A stretch of DNA of 64,000 bases, taken from NCBI RefSeq assembly GCF_039905635.1, contig NZ_CP157000.1:1736001-1800000 (forward strand). The letters are read 5' to 3'. The notes beneath the pieces were generated by a model. It searched no databases. It was not told the DNA's origin and worked only from the letters and a program-made list of their open reading frames with translations. How positions within the stretch are numbered: the stretch's first letter is position 1; every line of letters starts with the position of its first letter. Positions 27,646-37,141 of this stretch are shown here, in pieces. The position numbers and the translations under genes were made by a program. Source of the stretch: Microbacterium sp. ProA8. GTDB lineage: Bacteria > Actinomycetota > Actinomycetes > Actinomycetales > Microbacteriaceae.

Positions 27646-28968
27646 ATGACAACCACCAGCAGCAGGGCGCGGCGCGCCGGCATCGCCGCCTTCGTGGGGA
27701 CCACCATCGAGTGGTACGACTTCTACGTCTACGCGACCGCGGCGGCGCTCGTGTTCGGACCCCTGTTCTTCCCGAGCGGCGACCCCCTCGCCGAGACGGC
27801 TGCGGCGTTCGCGACCTTCGCGGTGGCGTTCCTCGTCCGCCCGCTCGGCGGCATCATCTTCGGTCACATCGGCGACAAGCTCGGGCGGCGCGTCTCGCTC
27901 GTGATCACGCTGCTGCTGATGGGCATCTCGACGGTGCTCGTCGGCTGCCTTCCGACCTACGAGACGATCGGCATCGTCGCCCCGATCCTGCTGATCCTGC
28001 TGCGGGCGATGCAGGGCCTCGCCGTCGGCGGCGAGTGGGGCGGCGCGGTGCTGATGAGCGTCGAGCACGCGCCCGAGGGCAAGAAGACGTTCTACGGCGG
28101 CTTCACGCAGCTGGGCAACCCCGCCGGCGCGCTGCTGGCCTCCGGCATCTTCGCGATCATGTCGCGCTTCGGCGACGACTTCATCATGAGCGGCGGCTGG
28201 CGCATCCCGTTCCTCCTGTCGATCGTGCTGATCGCCGTCGGCTTCTGGGTGCGCTACCGCGTCGAGGAGTCGCCGGTGTTCGAGCAGAAGGTCGAGGGCC
28301 GCAAGCAGAGCATGCCGCTCGCCTTCGCGCTGCGCGTCAACTGGAAGCCGATCCTCCTCGGCATCGGCCTGCTGCCGATCTCGACCGGCGGCTACTACCT
28401 CGCGACGACGTTCGCGACGGCGTACGCGACCGGCGAGCAGATCGGCATGAGCTCGCAGCTGATCCTCGACGCCATGACGATCGCATCGTTCATCGAGTTC
28501 GTGGTGACCTTGCCGGTGGCGTGGCTCGGCGACAAGTGGGGCCGCAAGAACGTCATGTACATCGGACTGGTGACGTCGGTGCTGACCTTCGTGCCGTTCA
28601 TGCTCCTGCTGCCCGGCAAGATCGAGCCGGTCATCTTCCTCATGGCGTCGCTGGTGCGCATCGCGATGAGCTTCACCTACGCCCCGATCGCCGCGATCCT
28701 GGCGCAGATGTTCCGTCCGCAGGCCCGCTACACCTCCATCGCGCTGTCGTACGGCGTGGGGGCGGCGATCTGGGCCGGCTTCTCGCCCTGGTTCGCGACG
28801 CAGCTGATCGCGTGGACGGGCAGCATCTGGTCGGTGCTCGCGATGTTCACCGGCATGGCTCTTCTCGCCGGGCTCTGCACGTGGCTGGCGCCGCAGCACT
28901 CCGACGAGGCCCCGGTGACGGACTCGTTCACGCCGCGCACCGACACCACGGCATCGCGCACCGCCTGA
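27646..28968 (+). CDS. MHS family MFS transporter
   Basis: 440 residues, about 12 membrane helices. GTTIEWYDFYVYA near the N-terminus and GHIGDKLGRR are hallmarks of the metabolite:H+ symporter branch of the MFS (ProP, ShiA, KgtP). AAAGGAG precedes the ATG at 27646. It is the first gene of a run ending in the ureohydrolase, so a guanidino compound, amino acid or its keto acid is the likely cargo. The precise substrate is unknown. Confidence 0.9.
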   Translation: MTTTSSRARRAGIAAFVGTTIEWYDFYVYATAAALVFGPLFFPSGDPLAETAAAFATFAVAFLVRPLGGIIFGHIGDKLGRRVSLVITLLLMGISTVLVGCLPTYETIGIVAPILLILLRAMQGLAVGGEWGGAVLMSVEHAPEGKKTFYGGFTQLGNPAGALLASGIFAIMSRFGDDFIMSGGWRIPFLLSIVLIAVGFWVRYRVEESPVFEQKVEGRKQSMPLAFALRVNWKPILLGIGLLPISTGGYYLATTFATAYATGEQIGMSSQLILDAMTIASFIEFVVTLPVAWLGDKWGRKNVMYIGLVTSVLTFVPFMLLLPGKIEPVIFLMASLVRIAMSFTYAPIAAILAQMFRPQARYTSIALSYGVGAAIWAGFSPWFATQLIAWTGSIWSVLAMFTGMALLAGLCTWLAPQHSDEAPVTDSFTPRTDTTASRTA

Positions 28969-29028
28969 GACGGCGCCGCGGCGCGCCCGACAGATCCCTC
29001 CCGGCACGACCCGACACCCGAGGAAGAC

Positions 29029-30699
29029 ATGCGCAAGCTCGTCCCGTTCGACCGCCCCGCGCAGCAGACCCCGCGTCTGCTGACGGCGGCCGCGATCCAC
29101 ACCGTCGACGCGCGCGATCGCACGGCCACCGCGATGCTGACCGATCGCGGCCGGATCGTCGCGATCGGCACGGCGGAGGAGATGCGGGATGCCGCGGCCG
29201 CCGCGGGGCTGGACCCCGAGGTGGTCGACCTCGGCGACGCGGTCGTCGTGCCCGGCTTCGTCGACGCGCACGCCCACCCGCTCATGTACGGGCAGCTCAT
29301 GACGTGGGTGGATTGCGGGCCCGAGAAGGCCGGCAGCATCCCCGAGATCGTGGCGCTGCTGCAGGCCGCCGCAGCCGACCTGCCCGAGGGGCGGCCGGTG
29401 CGCGGGTACGGCTACGAGCACCGCAACCTCGCCGAGCAGCGGCATCCGACCCGGTTCGAGCTCGACGAGGTCGCGAGCGACCGCGAGGTGTACCTCATGA
29501 ACGCGTCGGGCCACGGCGGGGTCGTGAACTCGTACACGTTCGAGCGGAACGGCATCGATCGGGATACCCCGAGCCCGGACGGCGGCGAGATCTTCCGCGA
29601 CGCCGACGGGGAGCTGACCGGCGAGATCTCGGATGCCGCGTGCAACATGCTCACGGGCGTGCACGGCGTGAAGATCGGCCACCACGGCCCGAACTTCCAT
29701 CTCGCCGACGAGCCGGAGGAGCACCTGCGACAGTTGGATGCCGCGACGCAGCGCTTCCTCGCCGGGGGAGTGACGACGCTGGGCGACGCGCAGGTGTCAC
29801 GACGCGAGTTCGACATGTATCTGCGGCTCGCTGAAGCCGGGCGTCTGGACCTGCGGGTCTCGATGTACCTGCTGTCGCACCTGCTCGACGAAGCGCTCGA
29901 GATGGGCCTCGTCGGCCAGTTCGGCAACGCGCATCTGAGCTTCGCCGGCATCAAGCTCTACGCCGACGGCACCCTCGGCGGCTGGACGGCGTACTTCCCC
30001 GACGGCTACGTCGGCGACCCGTGCCGCACCGGCCAGCTCTACCACGAGCCCGCCGAGTACGCCGAGCTGATCCGCAAGGCGCACGCGGCGGGGCTGCAGA
30101 CGGCCACGCACGCGCAGTCCCCGGCGGCGATCGAGATGGTCGTGTCGGCGATCGAGGCGGCCCTCGCCGAGCGGCCCGACGACGACGCGCGCCACCGCAT
30201 CGAGCACTGCGGGCTGCCCACACCGGAGCAGATCCGGCGGATGGCGGCAGCCGGCATCCGTCCCGTGAACCAGACCCAGCACTACTTCAACTGGGGCGAG
30301 GGTGTGGAGCAGGCGATCGGCACGCCGGGGGAGCGGTTCAACCCGCTCGGTGAGTTCGAGGTGGCGGGCGTGCCCTTCACCATCTCGTCGGACGCGCCGG
30401 TCGCCGAGCCGATTCCGCTCGAGGCGATCCAGACCGCCGTCACGCGGGTCACCCGCCGCGGCCACATGCTCGGGCCGGACGAGCTGCGGGTCTCGGCGCG
30501 CGCCGCATTGCGCGCGCACACCATCGAAGGCGCCGTGTCGCTCGGCCGCGAGGACGACCTCGGCTCGCTCGAGGCCGGCAAGTACGCCGACTTCGCGGTG
30601 CTCGGCGGCGACCCGCTCGCCGTCGAGGCATCCGCGATCTCGCAGATCCCGGTGCTCGAGACGTGGGTCGGCGGCGAGCGCCGGTTCGCGGCATCCTGA
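29029..30699 (+). CDS. YtcJ-like amidohydrolase family 3 protein
   Basis: 556 residues. VVVPGFVDAHAHP holds the HxH metal motif; TATHAQSPAAIEMV and HRIEHCGLP supply further His ligands, and FTISSDAPVAEP the catalytic Asp. The long insertion after the HxH motif is typical of YtcJ and NfdA-like N-substituted formamide deformylases. GAGGAAG precedes the ATG. Within this operon it may open an amide or imide on the route to or from the guanidino compound. The substrate is unknown. Confidence 0.87.
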   Translation: MRKLVPFDRPAQQTPRLLTAAAIHTVDARDRTATAMLTDRGRIVAIGTAEEMRDAAAAAGLDPEVVDLGDAVVVPGFVDAHAHPLMYGQLMTWVDCGPEKAGSIPEIVALLQAAAADLPEGRPVRGYGYEHRNLAEQRHPTRFELDEVASDREVYLMNASGHGGVVNSYTFERNGIDRDTPSPDGGEIFRDADGELTGEISDAACNMLTGVHGVKIGHHGPNFHLADEPEEHLRQLDAATQRFLAGGVTTLGDAQVSRREFDMYLRLAEAGRLDLRVSMYLLSHLLDEALEMGLVGQFGNAHLSFAGIKLYADGTLGGWTAYFPDGYVGDPCRTGQLYHEPAEYAELIRKAHAAGLQTATHAQSPAAIEMVVSAIEAALAERPDDDARHRIEHCGLPTPEQIRRMAAAGIRPVNQTQHYFNWGEGVEQAIGTPGERFNPLGEFEVAGVPFTISSDAPVAEPIPLEAIQTAVTRVTRRGHMLGPDELRVSARAALRAHTIEGAVSLGREDDLGSLEAGKYADFAVLGGDPLAVEASAISQIPVLETWVGGERRFAAS

Positions 30700-30713
30700 G
30701 GCGAGGGGGAGAC

Positions 30714-32432
30714 ATGCATGTGACTGACACCGACGCACCCGGCGGGCGCACACACGACTCGCACGCAGGCGAGGACGTCGCCGCGCCGTACGCCGACACG
30801 ACCGGTCGGGCGGTGCTCGAGACGGTGCGCAACTACGGCGTGACAGCCGTCTTCGGCATCCCCGGCACGCACAACCTCGAGCTTTACCGGCCGCTCGCAG
30901 ACCTCGGCATCCGCGCCGTCACCAATCGGCACGAGCAGGGCTCGGGGTACGGTGCCGACGGGTGGGCGCAGCAGACGGGCTTGCCGGGCGTCGTGATCAC
31001 CACGTCCGGACCGGGGCTGCAGAACGCGATGAGCGCTATCGGCACGGCGTTCTGCGAGTCGCGGCCACTGCTGGTGATCTCGCCCGGCGTGGCGCTCGGC
31101 GCCGAGTTCCGCGACGTCGGCACCCTCCACGAGACGAAGGATGCCACCGCGATGGTCGGCGCGATCGCGGAGTGGTCGCGACGCGTGGCGAGCGGGGCGG
31201 ATGCCGTCGACGCGGTGCACGACGCGTTCGCGCTGTTCCGCACCGGGCGCCCCCGGCCGGTGCACATCGAGATCCCGCTGGACGTCCTCGAGTCCGCGGC
31301 GGACGTGCCCGCCACCGCCCGCGCGGCCCGGCCCGAGCCGGCTCCCGCGCGCGGCGATGAGGCGGCGGTGGAGGCCGCGGTTGCACTCCTCGCCGGTGCC
31401 GAGCGCCCCGTGATCGTCGCCGGCGGCGGCGCCACGCGCGCCGGCCGTGCCGTGACGGCGCTCGCCGAGCGTCTCGGAGCGCCGGTGCTCACGACGCTCA
31501 ACGGAAAAGCGACAGTGGACGAGCACCACCCGCTGTCGCTCGGGTCGAATCTGCGGCTGGAAGCGGCCCGATCGGTCGCCGAGGACGCCGACGTGCTCCT
31601 CGTGCTCGGGTCGAAGCTGGGCGAGGCGGAGCTGTGGGCGCCTGCGCTCGCCGCGCGCGGCGCCGTCGTGCGGGTCGACATCTCGCCGGCGCAGCTGCAC
31701 AAGAACCTCGACGCGGCCGTGGGTATCGTGGGCGACTGCGGAGCGGTCGTCGAGGATCTGCTGGCCGCGCTGCCCGGCACCGGCCGGAGGCCGCGGGGTC
31801 TCGAGGCGGAGCGCGCCGCGATCGCCGAGGAGACCCGGGCCATCCTTCCCGAGACCGTCGCGCTCGCCGAGGCCATTGCGTCCGCGCTGCCGCGCGACGC
31901 CATCGTGGCCGGCGACTCCTCGCAGATCGTCTACATGGCGCTGGCCAACGTGCTGCGCCAGTCGCGTCCGCACTCGCTGCTGTACACGCCGACCTACGCG
32001 ACCCTCGGCTACGGGCTTCCCGCCGCGATCGGCGCGCGTGTCGCGCAGCCGGCCGGCGCCGGCCGGCACGTCGTCGCCGTGGTCGGCGACGGTGCGCTCA
32101 TGTTCTGCGTCAACGAGCTGGCGACCGCGGTGGAGCAGCGCCTCGATCTCACCGTGGTGTGCGTCGACAACGGCGGATACGCCGAGATCAAGCAGAACGA
32201 GGTGGACCGCGGCATCCGTCCCATCGGCGTCGATCTCGTACAGCCCGACTGGGTCGCGCTCGCGAACGCCTTCGGGGCGACGGGGCGACGCGCCGAGACG
32301 CCGGACGAGATCGAACCTGCGCTCGTCGCGGCGATCGCGGCCGGCGGCGTGCAGTTGGTGCACCTTCCTCAGACCCTCGGTGCTCAGAGCGCCGCCCCCG
32401 CCACCCCCGCCACCCCGAGAGGTGATTCATGA
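30714..32432 (+). CDS. TPP-dependent enzyme, probable 5-guanidino-2-oxopentanoate decarboxylase
   Basis: 572 residues, acetolactate-synthase-like fold. E74 in [13 protein letters not shown] is the Glu that activates TPP. The GDG motif (D459) followed after ~30 residues by DNGGY is the diphosphate/Mg site. GAGGGGGA precedes the ATG at 30714. Its stop overlaps the ureohydrolase start (ATGA). Pseudomonas AruI decarboxylates 2-ketoarginine to 4-guanidinobutyraldehyde and works upstream of guanidinobutyrase, a pairing that fits here. Acetolactate synthase proper or another 2-oxoacid decarboxylase remain possible. Confidence 0.82.
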   Translation: MHVTDTDAPGGRTHDSHAGEDVAAPYADTTGRAVLETVRNYGVTAVFGIPGTHNLELYRPLADLGIRAVTNRHEQGSGYGADGWAQQTGLPGVVITTSGPGLQNAMSAIGTAFCESRPLLVISPGVALGAEFRDVGTLHETKDATAMVGAIAEWSRRVASGADAVDAVHDAFALFRTGRPRPVHIEIPLDVLESAADVPATARAARPEPAPARGDEAAVEAAVALLAGAERPVIVAGGGATRAGRAVTALAERLGAPVLTTLNGKATVDEHHPLSLGSNLRLEAARSVAEDADVLLVLGSKLGEAELWAPALAARGAVVRVDISPAQLHKNLDAAVGIVGDCGAVVEDLLAALPGTGRRPRGLEAERAAIAEETRAILPETVALAEAIASALPRDAIVAGDSSQIVYMALANVLRQSRPHSLLYTPTYATLGYGLPAAIGARVAQPAGAGRHVVAVVGDGALMFCVNELATAVEQRLDLTVVCVDNGGYAEIKQNEVDRGIRPIGVDLVQPDWVALANAFGATGRRAETPDEIEPALVAAIAAGGVQLVHLPQTLGAQSAAPATPATPRGDS

Positions 32433-33427
32433 CCGAGCACGACGAGAACCCGCAGCCCCACGAGCCCGTCGGTCCGGTCGACGCCTCGGTCAACCCGCGC
32501 TACGCGGGCATCGCGACGTTCGCACGCCTGCCCCGCATCGAGGACGTGCCGCGCGCCGACGTCGCGATCGTCGGCATCCCGTTCGACACCGGCGTGAGCT
32601 ACCGGCCCGGCGCACGGTTCGGCCCCTCGCACGTGCGCGAGTCGTCCCGGCTGCTGCGCCCCTATAACCCGGCACAGGACGTCTCGCCGTTCGCCGAGGC
32701 GCAGGTCGTCGACGCGGGCGACATCCCGGCGAATCCGTTCGACATCGGCGAGGCGGTCGCCGACATCGAGACCGCGGCGACCGACCTCGGCGCCCGCGTC
32801 GACCGCATCGTCTCGGTCGGCGGCGACCACACGATCGCCCTCCCGCTGCTGCGGGCCCTGACCAAGAAGCACGGCCCCGTCGCCGTGCTGCACTTCGACG
32901 CGCATCTCGACACGTGGGACACGTACTTCGGCGCGCCCATCACGCATGGCACCCCCTTCCGGCGGGCGAGCGAGGAGGGTTTGATCGACCTCACCGCGAG
33001 CTGCCATGTCGGCACGCGCGGCCCGCTGTACTCGAAGCAGGACCTCGACGACGATGAGCGTCTCGGGTTCTCGATCGTCTCGAGCGTCGACATCGAGGAG
33101 CGCGGGATCGAGGCGGCGATCGAACGCGTGCGGCGCCGTGTCGGCGACCGGCCGCTGTACATCTCCATCGACATCGACGTGCTCGACCCCGCGCACGCCC
33201 CGGGCACCGGAACACCCGAGGCCGGCGGCATGACGAGCCGGGAACTGCTCCGGATGCTGCGTGCCCTGAGCGATCTCGACGTCGTCGGCGCGGACGTGGT
33301 CGAGGTGTCGCCCGCGTACGACCACGCACAGCTCACCGGCATCGCGGCGAGCCATGTGGTCTACGAGCTGGTCACCCTGATGGCGGCCCGGGTCGGCGCC
33401 GGCCGACGCGGCGGCAGCCAGGGCTAG
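32429..33427 (+). CDS. agmatinase/guanidinobutyrase-type ureohydrolase
   Basis: 332 residues. The dinuclear Mn site of the arginase family is complete: H134 (GGDHTIAL), D157, H159 and D161 (HFDAHLD), D248 and D250 (SIDIDVLD). It cleaves a guanidino group to urea plus an amine. The class cannot be fixed from motifs; coupling (ATGA overlap) to the AruI-like decarboxylase favours guanidinobutyrase, which yields 4-aminobutyrate. It is the last gene of the operon. Confidence 0.9.
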   Translation: MTEHDENPQPHEPVGPVDASVNPRYAGIATFARLPRIEDVPRADVAIVGIPFDTGVSYRPGARFGPSHVRESSRLLRPYNPAQDVSPFAEAQVVDAGDIPANPFDIGEAVADIETAATDLGARVDRIVSVGGDHTIALPLLRALTKKHGPVAVLHFDAHLDTWDTYFGAPITHGTPFRRASEEGLIDLTASCHVGTRGPLYSKQDLDDDERLGFSIVSSVDIEERGIEAAIERVRRRVGDRPLYISIDIDVLDPAHAPGTGTPEAGGMTSRELLRMLRALSDLDVVGADVVEVSPAYDHAQLTGIAASHVVYELVTLMAARVGAGRRGGSQG

Positions 33428-33508
33428 CGTGCCCGCTCCTCGTCTGCAACCCCCTGCACACGCCGCGGCGCCGGTCAGAGGGTGGAAGCACATGCAGAGG
33501 AGGGCGCA

Positions 33509-33994
33509 ATGAGCGGCTATGCAGACGATGCGCGCAACCCGGACCAGACCATGGGCACCGGCGACGCGACCAGGGGCTCGACGGGCGCCGAGGAGTACGC
33601 GGCGACGACCCGCGCCTCGGACGCGACCGCGGGTGTGACGCGAGACCCGTCGAGCGGTGTCACACCCGGTGAGACGCCGACGGCGATGACAGGCGCGACG
33701 ACGGAGACCCACGAGTACAGCGGCACGACGGATCATGAGCTGATCCGCAGGTGGGCCGAAGATCGGCACGCGACACCGGCGACGGTCGGCGGCGAGGAGG
33801 GCGACGGCGTGACCGGCGAGCTCCGTCTGGACTTCGACTTCGGCAACGATCTCGAAGACCTGCGCGAGGTCACCTGGGACGAGTGGTTCAGGGCCTTCGA
33901 CGAGCGCGGGGTGGAGTTCGTCTACCAGGACACCACGCGCGCGGACGGGTCACGCTCGAACGACTTCCACCTCGAGCAGCGCCGCGCCGTCTGA
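33509..33994 (+). CDS. conserved hypothetical acidic protein
   Basis: 161 residues from the ATG at 33509 with AGAGGAGG upstream. The first ~90 residues are a disordered Thr/Gly/Ala-rich tail. The C-terminal half has a compact pattern: LRLDFDFGNDLEDLREVTWDEWFRAFDERGVEFVYQD. No signal peptide or membrane span. I do not recognise a named domain; similar stress-linked proteins are common in Actinobacteria. Confidence 0.72.
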   Translation: MSGYADDARNPDQTMGTGDATRGSTGAEEYAATTRASDATAGVTRDPSSGVTPGETPTAMTGATTETHEYSGTTDHELIRRWAEDRHATPATVGGEEGDGVTGELRLDFDFGNDLEDLREVTWDEWFRAFDERGVEFVYQDTTRADGSRSNDFHLEQRRAV

Positions 33995-34026
33995 GCGGAA
34001 CCGACATCCCGGCCCTGACTGACGCT

Positions 34027-34081
34027 GCGGTCCGGACATCGCAGGAATCTCGCCTTGCGGGGCCTGCGATACCTGGACCGC
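34027..34081. terminator. hairpin terminator after acidic protein gene
   Basis: A 19-nt stem with three mismatches (34027-34045 and 34063-34081), strongest in the ATCGCAGG/CCTGCGAT core, 33 bp after the stop. The loop is 17 nt. There is no clear T run. Confidence 0.6.
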
Positions 34082-34164
34082 GCCCGTCGTCCGGGTCCGC
34101 TGGCGCGCTGCGCGGGTCGGTCGACGGATGCGGGGCCGGCAGGCTGGTGCGCAAGACTGAGGGC

Positions 34165-34734
34165 ATGGGTTTCACGCGCGCCGAACTGCAGTCGTACCAC
34201 GGGCGCAGCATCCCCGACATGATGCCCGAGCATCCGCGGCTCGTGTTCGCGGGGATCAACCCGGGCCTCTGGACCGCGGCGACCGGCGTGCCCTTCGCCT
34301 ACCCCGGCAACCGCTTCTACCCGGCGCTGTTCGCGGCCGGCATCATTCCGCGGATGCCGCACATCGACGTCGACGGCATGGCCGAGGCCGATCGTCGGAT
34401 GATCCTCGACGCGGGTATCGGGATCACGAGCGTCGTGCGCCGCGCGACCGCACGGGCCGACGAGCTCACCCGGGCGGAACTGCGCGAGGGTGCCGAGAGG
34501 CTGGCACGCGACGTTACCGGCTGGCGGGCCAGCGTCGTGGCGATCGCCGGGCTCACGGCGTACCGGCAGGGGTTCGAGCGCCCGCGCGCGGTCGCCGGCC
34601 GGCAGACGGAGCGCCTGGGCGATGCAGAACTCTGGGTGGTTCCCAACCCGAGCGGCCTGAACGCCCACGCCACCGTGGCCACGCTTGCCGCAGCCTATGC
34701 GGAACCCGCCCGCGCGGCCGGAGTCATCGCGTGA
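34165..34734 (+). CDS. mug: Mug/TDG-type mismatch uracil-DNA glycosylase
   Basis: 189 residues from the ATG at 34165. FAGINPG is the active-site motif of the MUG/TDG branch (the Asn activates water) and VPNPSGLNAH is the second, intercalation-loop motif. It removes uracil or thymine from G mismatches and alkylated bases in DNA repair. Its stop overlaps the next GTG by 4 bases. The assignment to MUG rather than UDG-X relies on these two motifs. Confidence 0.9.
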   Translation: MGFTRAELQSYHGRSIPDMMPEHPRLVFAGINPGLWTAATGVPFAYPGNRFYPALFAAGIIPRMPHIDVDGMAEADRRMILDAGIGITSVVRRATARADELTRAELREGAERLARDVTGWRASVVAIAGLTAYRQGFERPRAVAGRQTERLGDAELWVVPNPSGLNAHATVATLAAAYAEPARAAGVIA

Positions 34735-35219
34735 GCGCCGATATCGGTGGTGCCGGAACGCCCCCGACCGACCCGGATGCTCGCATCAGCGCCGACATCG
34801 AGGACGCGAGCACGGCGCCGGGCCCGCGGCCCGGCATCCGCCGTCGTGTGATCGCGGCCGTGCTGCTGATCGCGACCATCGGTGCCGGACTGCTCGTGCA
34901 CGCTGCACTGCCGGATACGGCGGCGACCGACATCGCGGGCGACGCGCTGTACGCCGTCGCCGCGTACCTCGCCGTGGTGCTGGTCGCCCCGCGGCTGCCA
35001 CCTCTGGTCGTGGGCGCGATCGCGGCGGCCTGGTGCACGGCGGTCGAGCTGTTCCAGCTCACCGGTCTGCCGCTCGCCTGGGGCGCGCAGTTCTCGCCCG
35101 TCATGCTCGTGCTCGGCACCGTGTTCGATGTGCGTGACCTCGTCGTGTATCTCGTGACGATCGCCCTGGTCACGGCGCTCGACGCCGGCATCCACGCAGC
35201 CCGGCACGCCCGCCGCTGA
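34731..35219 (+). CDS. DUF2809-type membrane protein
   Basis: 162 residues, GTG start overlapping the mug stop. After a ~35-residue polar head there are four predicted membrane spans. CTAVELFQLTGLP and LGTVFDVRDLVVYLV match the VE-x-x-Q and G-x-x-FD-x-x-DL pattern of the DUF2809 family. Function unknown. Confidence 0.8.
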   Translation: MSADIGGAGTPPTDPDARISADIEDASTAPGPRPGIRRRVIAAVLLIATIGAGLLVHAALPDTAATDIAGDALYAVAAYLAVVLVAPRLPPLVVGAIAAAWCTAVELFQLTGLPLAWGAQFSPVMLVLGTVFDVRDLVVYLVTIALVTALDAGIHAARHARR

Positions 35220-35282
35220 GTCTTCCCGCGCGCCTGACCCGGTCGCGAGCGCTTCGGGCGGTGAACGGGCGGATGCGGCGGC

Positions 35283-36008
35283 TCAGGGTGCGGCATCCGT
35301 CCCCGTGGGTGCCGCGCGGGCGCGTGCGACCACGATTCCGCGCTGTGACGTCGGGAACCGGTCGAGCATCGCGCGGAGTTCTGCCGCGTCGACATCGGCG
35401 CCGAACGCCTCGGCGCCCGGCTCGAGCATGATGCCGGCGGAGAGGGGGCCGGCGAGCACGGGGTCGAACCCCACGTCGTCCACGAGGCGCATGACCGCCG
35501 CGACGGCGGCCGGGTCGTCGCCGGCGATCCCGATCGCCTTTCGTCCCGTGGCTCCGGCCGGCCGCGCCTCGTCGTCGAGGTCGCGGTAGCCCATGTGGTT
35601 GAACGCCTTCACCACCTGCGCGTCCGGAAGGAAGCGCTGCACGGTCTCGCTGGTCGAGGTGCGCAGGTCTCCGAAGTCCGACCGGAGTCCGTCGACCTCC
35701 CACCAGTAGTTCATCGCATCGATGACGAGCGCGCCCCGCAGTGCGTCGACGGGGAGGGTGTGGTGCTGGGGGAGCGGCAACGCAAGGAGGACCGCATCGG
35801 CGTCGCGTGCGACGACGGATGCCGAGGCCGCCGTCGCGCCGGGAGCAGCGGCGGCGAGGGTGGCGGTGATCCGGGCGGGGTCCCCGGATCCGGCGACGAG
35901 CACCCGGTACCCGGCGGCGGTGGCGAGGCGCGCGAGCACCAGGCCCACCCGTCCCGCTCCGATGATGCCCAGGACGCGGATCGTGCGTTCTCCGCCGTCA
36001 GTGCTCAC
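35283..36008 (-). CDS. NADPH-dependent F420 reductase-like protein
   Basis: 241 residues. GIIGAGRVGLVLARLA is the N-terminal Rossmann motif, then a typical DAVLLALPLPQH segment and VKAFNHMGYRDL, which match the F420-dependent NADP reductase/pyrroline carboxylate reductase-like fold (NAD_binding domain and a short helical tail). Whether it uses F420 cannot be decided. It faces the mug-DUF2809 pair tail to tail. Confidence 0.82.
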   Translation of the reverse strand: MSTDGGERTIRVLGIIGAGRVGLVLARLATAAGYRVLVAGSGDPARITATLAAAAPGATAASASVVARDADAVLLALPLPQHHTLPVDALRGALVIDAMNYWWEVDGLRSDFGDLRTSTSETVQRFLPDAQVVKAFNHMGYRDLDDEARPAGATGRKAIGIAGDDPAAVAAVMRLVDDVGFDPVLAGPLSAGIMLEPGAEAFGADVDAAELRAMLDRFPTSQRGIVVARARAAPTGTDAAP

Positions 36009-36070
36009 CGGCTCAGGCTAACGACAGGCGCGCGGTTGCGGCATCCATCATCGCGGCCGACCATGGAGAA

Positions 36071-37114
36071 ATGGGGGATGCCGAGACAGACGACCCGACC
36101 GCGGTCGGGGCCGTCGAACCCCGGGGGGAGCCGGAGGCTCGGGCAGCCGAACCGGCGAACGCGGAGGTGCCGGCGGACGCGACGCCGACGCGCTCGCGCC
36201 GGCCGGTGCGCGTCTGGCTGCTGGCCGCGCTCGCCGCGGTGGTGGTCGCCGGCGGGCTCGCGGCGGTGTGGCTGCTGCTGCCACCCATGACCGAGGCATC
36301 CGCTCCTCCGGTGCCGTCGGCGACGACCGCGGCGACCGCCGATCCCACTCCGACGACGACCCCCACGCCGACGCCCACCGCCGCCCCGACGCCCGCCGGC
36401 TTCGCGGCGAACACCGCGGCGTACGACGTGACGACCCTGCCGCAGGTCAATGTGTTCGCCGTCGTCCCCGGGCTGCCCGTCGACGATGCCGCCTTCGCGG
36501 CCCCACTGCCCGCGCAGGCGACCGCCCACGGCATCGGCGCTCCGATCTGGGCCGATCCGACCGGGCAGCCGGTGGCGTACCTGCCTCACGAGTTCCCGTA
36601 CGACGGCACTGCCGTGCCGGTCGTCGAAGAGCAGGAGCACTGGGTGAAGGTGCTGCTGACCGGGCGCCAGGCGGTGCCGTCGCAGGGCAACCCGGCGCAG
36701 GTCAGCGGGTGGCTGCGCAAGAGCGACGTGCAGCTCGCGCCGAGCGACACGAGCGTCGTGGTGAGCATCTCGGGCCGCACGATCGACATCGTCCGCGGTG
36801 GGGTGGCGGAGCGGGTCGCGACCGACTTCGCCTGGGGCACGGACCGCACGCCGACCCCGCTCGGTCGCGCGTTCATCATGACCACCCGGGTCGTGCCCGA
36901 ATACGGGTACACGCGCGGGCACCCCATCGTTTACCTGTCGGTGCAGTCGCCGACCCTCGACGGCTTCGGCGGGGCGGATGTCGCGGTCACGGCGTTCCAC
37001 TATCACGATGCCCGCTCGGGCCCGATCTCCAACGGGTGTCTGCGGGTCGACCCGGCGGCGATCACCAAGCTCGCGGAGCTGCCCCTCGGGACGCCGGTGA
37101 TCGTCAATCCGTGA
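36071..37114 (+). CDS. L,D-transpeptidase (YkuD family), membrane anchored
   Basis: 347 residues. An N-terminal cytoplasmic part is followed by one membrane span (about 45-72), a Pro/Thr-rich linker (TPTTTPTPTPT) and an SH3-like stretch (WVKVLLTG...GWLRKSDVQL). The C-terminal catalytic domain ends in HYHDARSGPISNGCLRV with catalytic C323 and H310/H312. It would cross-link peptidoglycan by 3-3 bridges or attach proteins to it. The start ATG lies close to the divergent reductase gene. Confidence 0.88.
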   Translation: MGDAETDDPTAVGAVEPRGEPEARAAEPANAEVPADATPTRSRRPVRVWLLAALAAVVVAGGLAAVWLLLPPMTEASAPPVPSATTAATADPTPTTTPTPTPTAAPTPAGFAANTAAYDVTTLPQVNVFAVVPGLPVDDAAFAAPLPAQATAHGIGAPIWADPTGQPVAYLPHEFPYDGTAVPVVEEQEHWVKVLLTGRQAVPSQGNPAQVSGWLRKSDVQLAPSDTSVVVSISGRTIDIVRGGVAERVATDFAWGTDRTPTPLGRAFIMTTRVVPEYGYTRGHPIVYLSVQSPTLDGFGGADVAVTAFHYHDARSGPISNGCLRVDPAAITKLAELPLGTPVIVNP

Positions 37115-37117
37115 GCC

Positions 37118-37131
37118 GACCGCTCCCGGTC
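37118..37131. terminator. short hairpin between convergent genes
   Basis: GACCG-CTCC-CGGTC lies in the 27 bp between the convergent L,D-transpeptidase and FUSC genes. It is small and G+C-rich, and may end both transcripts. Confidence 0.35.
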
Positions 37132-37141
37132 GCGGGCGGGA

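Noticed and set aside
27516..29834. 772-codon + strand open frame over the MHS transporter and amidohydrolase
   Set aside because: It is an off-frame read, extremely Arg-rich, across two genes that have clear motifs and ribosome sites.
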